Part shown: positions 5,965 through 8,036 of the stretch, piece after piece | Numbering within the stretch: the first letter of the stretch is position 1 | Layout: every line of letters begins with the position of its first letter | Source of the DNA: an uncultured Lachnospiraceae bacterium | GTDB taxonomy: Bacteria; Bacillota; Clostridia; Lachnospirales; Lachnospiraceae | NCBI GenBank assembly: GCA_910585395.1 | Contig: CAJUCK010000005.1 | Location: 63,845 to 71,880 of the forward strand | Direction: 5' to 3' | Length of the DNA: 8,036 bases | Position numbers and translations under genes: made by a program | Notes under the pieces: generated by a model | Told to the model about the DNA's origin: nothing | What the model saw: the letters and a program-made list of their open reading frames with translations, nothing else | Database searches by the model: none

Positions 5965-6578
5965 AATTTATTGTTTGATATCCTCATGCAGCTGCGGAAA
6001 AATTCCCGAAACCCCTGATCCAGCGCGACTTCATCCTGAGCATCCTCTGGCAGGTCATAGTAGTATTTACCACTGGAAATCTGAATGGAAAGCCGGTCCA
6101 GGGGAAAACCAGCCTGGCTTCTGCAATGGGGACGGGAAGTAAGCACAAAAGGTTTTCCCGACAATCTGAGGTCATCACTTTCATAAACTTCCTGCGCACT
6201 CTTGCAGAAACAGACTGCATTCCGATACTGAGCCTGCAAATCTCCAAACTTTTGTGCCATTTCTCTGTAATATTCTGTCAACTCTTCATCTGTCATTTCA
6301 TATCCCAGAGGTCTTCGCACATAAATTCCCGGCTGGTATTCAGCTGGCACATTTTTAAAATATAGTCCTGTGTCACAGGAAAACACAGGTACCTGAAACG
6401 CCTTAAAATATGCGTTTGCCTTCAGCCTGGCATTCTCCAGAGGAGAACTTCCTGTCTCTTGTACAACAGGAATTTTTTCTATGCCCTTAAGCCCTATAAC
6501 AGTAATCCCCAGAGGGGACAACGCTCGTCTCATCACAAGCAGTTTTCCTTCATTGGTGGTTCCATACAGCAATTCCAT
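5961..6578 (-). CDS. Divergent RdgB/HAM1-like non-canonical purine NTP pyrophosphatase
   Basis: A 205-residue product probably related to the inosine/xanthosine triphosphate pyrophosphatases that clean damaged purine nucleotides from the pool. Support: GTTNEGK at 6-12 matches the family's nucleotide-binding TxNxxK opening, ETGSSPLENARLKA at 41-54 the ETG-x-ENAxxKA block, SCDTGLYF at 67-74 the (A)DDSGL active-site block with Asp69, and PGIYVRR at 83-89 the PGVYSAR block. The usual C-terminal signatures (GYDPIF and SHR-type) are not visible; the tail instead reads SSGKYYYDLPEDAQDEVALDQG. It is therefore a divergent member whose substrate could differ. I chose the ATG at 6578 because GGAGG lies six bases upstream and the motif begins at once. 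Longer in-frame starts up to 6659 would add a non-homologous N-terminus. It lies 80 bp downstream of the helicase on the same strand, and its stop overlaps that of the acyltransferase remnant. Confidence 0.78.
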   Translation of the reverse strand: MELLYGTTNEGKLLVMRRALSPLGITVIGLKGIEKIPVVQETGSSPLENARLKANAYFKAFQVPVFSCDTGLYFKNVPAEYQPGIYVRRPLGYEMTDEELTEYYREMAQKFGDLQAQYRNAVCFCKSAQEVYESDDLRLSGKPFVLTSRPHCRSQAGFPLDRLSIQISSGKYYYDLPEDAQDEVALDQGFREFFRSCMRISNNKF

Positions 6579-6658
6579 AACATTCCTCCATTCGCACAGC
6601 ATCTGAATAATATTGAACAAAACAGTACAAGCTGATTTACAAATTTCATTATCAGGCA
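6579..6658. other. Intergenic gap between helicase and pyrophosphatase
   Basis: Eighty AT-rich bases containing only the pyrophosphatase ribosome site. I see no convincing terminator hairpin with a T-run and no strong promoter, so read-through from the helicase is plausible. Confidence 0.5.
6585..6589 (-). promoter_or_regulatory. Ribosome binding site that fixes the pyrophosphatase start
   Basis: GGAGG on the minus strand, six bases before the ATG at 6578. It favours this start over the in-frame GTG at 6659 and the ATG at 6602. Confidence 0.75.
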
Positions 6659-8036
6659 CTACCCCAGCAGTTTAAGCATTTCTTCTCTTGTAAAGTTCAC
6701 ACCCTCAAATCCTTCGTTTCCCAAAAGCTGCTCTGCAAGCTGACTCTTTTTTTCCTGAAGTTTTAAAATATTTTCTTCAATGGTATTCTGGGCAATCAGT
6801 TTATAGACGGTTACCGGATTCTTCTGGCCAATCCGGTAAGCCCGGTCCGCAGCCTGATTTTGTACAGCAACATTCCACCATGGATCGTAATGGATTACTA
6901 TGTCTGCTGCTGTTAAATTCAATCCTGTTCCGCCAGCTTTTAAAGAAATACAAAACACTGGCGCCCGCCCGGTCTGAAATTCCTCCACCAGTTCCACCCG
7001 TTTCTCCTTACTGACAGCCCCAGTAAGGCTTAAGAAAGAAATCTGCTCCTTACGCAGTCTCTGCTCAAGCCTGTCCAACATAGCAGTAAACTGTGAAAAC
7101 AAAAGAACTCTATGCCCGCTCTGCAGTGCATTATGAATAAGTTCAACGCACATAGCACTTTTGGACGATTCTTCGTGATAATCTTCATAGACCAGACCTG
7201 GATCACAGCAGATCTGTCTCAGCCTTGTAAGCTCTGACAATACCTGTATTTTCTGTGAAGCAAATTCTTTTTCTGACTGTCCCTGTATCATCATCTGAAT
7301 CCGCTGTACATGGGCACGGTACAATTTCTCTTGTTCCCCCTCCATCCTAGTAAAGACAGCCTCCTCCATTTTCTCGGGCAGATCCTTTAATACATCCTGT
7401 TTTAATCTGCGCAATACAAAAGGACGTATCATATTACGCAGACAATCTTTTTTCTCTTCATCCCGTTCAGAGACCACAGGTATTTCCAGCTCTTCCCGAA
7501 ATCTCTGATAGGAATAGAGAAACCCTGGCATCAGGTAGTCAAAAATACTCCACAGCTCGCTAAGCCGGTTTTCAATTGGCGTCCCCGTCAGAGCCGTCCT
7601 AAAATCCGCCCGGATTTCCTTTACTGCCCTGGCTGCTTTCGTGTTATGGTTCTTAATATACTGTGCTTCATCAAGAATCTCATATCCGAAACAGCAGTTC
7701 TCATAACAGTCAATGTCTCTGCGCAGCAGTTCATAAGAAGTAATAAGAATCTCATCGCGGCCCGCACCAGCAATCAAAGCTTCACGCTCTAAAGCAGTTC
7801 CTGTCACAGCCACCGCATGAAGCGCAGGGGCGAACCGTTGAATCTCTTTTTTCCAGTTATACACCAGAGAAGAAGGGCAGACAATCAAGGCAAAATGAGA
7901 ATAGGAAGCGCCGTCCTGCCATTCTGACAGGAGAAATGCAATGATCTCTATTGTTTTGCCCAGCCCCATATCATCGGCAAGAATTCCCCCAAATCCATTC
8001 GTCTTTAAGGTTTTCAGCCACAAAAATCCCTGCTTT
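6659..8036 (-). CDS. SNF2-family DEAD/DEAH-type helicase (C-terminal part, cut by window edge)
   Basis: Double-stranded-DNA translocase of the bacterial SNF2 (RapA/Rad54-like) group; its cellular role in Firmicutes is poorly defined. The frame is open to the right edge and reads KQGFLWLKTL there, so the TTG at 8023 is not the start. The 458 residues present hold the whole two-lobed motor: Walker A DDMGLGKT (about 21-28), DEAQ box (about 122-125, where DEAH is commoner), TGTPIENR (about 150-157), QFTAMLDRLE (motif IV region), GGTGLNLTAAD (motif V) and QAADRAYRIGQ (motif VI, with arginine finger). It ends with a TIEENILKLQEKK helix and TAG. Full family members are about 1,000-1,100 residues, with an N-terminal SWIM zinc finger in many; that half would lie outside the window. 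It is followed by the pyrophosphatase gene, possibly as one operon. Confidence 0.95.
   Translation of the reverse strand, partial: KQGFLWLKTLKTNGFGGILADDMGLGKTIEIIAFLLSEWQDGASYSHFALIVCPSSLVYNWKKEIQRFAPALHAVAVTGTALEREALIAGAGRDEILITSYELLRRDIDCYENCCFGYEILDEAQYIKNHNTKAARAVKEIRADFRTALTGTPIENRLSELWSIFDYLMPGFLYSYQRFREELEIPVVSERDEEKKDCLRNMIRPFVLRRLKQDVLKDLPEKMEEAVFTRMEGEQEKLYRAHVQRIQMMIQGQSEKEFASQKIQVLSELTRLRQICCDPGLVYEDYHEESSKSAMCVELIHNALQSGHRVLLFSQFTAMLDRLEQRLRKEQISFLSLTGAVSKEKRVELVEEFQTGRAPVFCISLKAGGTGLNLTAADIVIHYDPWWNVAVQNQAADRAYRIGQKNPVTVYKLIAQNTIEENILKLQEKKSQLAEQLLGNEGFEGVNFTREEMLKLLG

Noticed and set aside
6579..6659. N-terminal extension of the pyrophosphatase from GTG 6659 or ATG 6602.
   Set aside because: The family motif starts directly after the ATG at 6578, which has its own GGAGG; the extra residues resemble no part of the family.
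8021..8023. TTG as possible start of the helicase.
   Set aside because: The frame is open to the window edge and the residues before it (KQGF) continue the family's conserved lead-in to Walker A. The gene extends beyond the window.

Overview
The window looks like a chromosomal segment of a low-to-mid GC Firmicute, most likely a gut-type Clostridium relative (Lachnospiraceae-like). Reasons: a lipobox solute-binding lipoprotein, a sugar-type ABC importer with no ATPase gene in view, strong AGGAGG-type ribosome sites, an OmpR-type two-component pair and a bacterial SNF2 helicase. The taxonomic call is inference from gene content; no rRNA or marker gene is present.

Layout. Positions 1-3374 hold a leftward operon: a large solute-binding lipoprotein (1089-3374), a MalF-type permease (168-1067) and the start of a MalG-type permease that runs off the left edge (1-135). 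A 276-bp divergent intergenic region (3375-3650) follows. Then comes a rightward operon: an OmpR/PhoB-type response regulator (3651-4322), its histidine kinase (4324-5619) and a wrecked acyltransferase-3 gene (5603-5964) that keeps only its two ends. Tail to tail with that remnant is a leftward pair: a SNF2-family helicase entering from the right edge (6659-8036) and a divergent RdgB/HAM1-like nucleotide pyrophosphatase (5961-6578).

How the parts may work together. The divergent region holds two copies of the same promoter design in opposite orientation. Each has two TTAGAGA half-sites 11 bp apart, then exactly nine bases ending in TGTGR, then a TATWCT -10 box, with no recognisable -35. Head-to-tail half-sites one helical turn apart, sitting where the -35 should be, are how PhoB/OmpR-type regulators activate. 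The simplest reading is that the regulator encoded at 3651-4322 switches on both its own operon and the ABC importer. The regulator's leader also carries a duplicated 13-bp hairpin, which could form a structured or attenuating RNA.

The solute-binding protein is unusual: about 330 residues with a beta-propeller look and one perfect Asp-box lie between the lipid anchor and the substrate-binding domain. The most interesting candidates are therefore the mirrored operator/promoter, the propeller-binding-protein fusion under likely OmpR-type control, and the duplicated hairpin leader. I see no CRISPR array, tRNA, rRNA, insertion sequence or phage gene.
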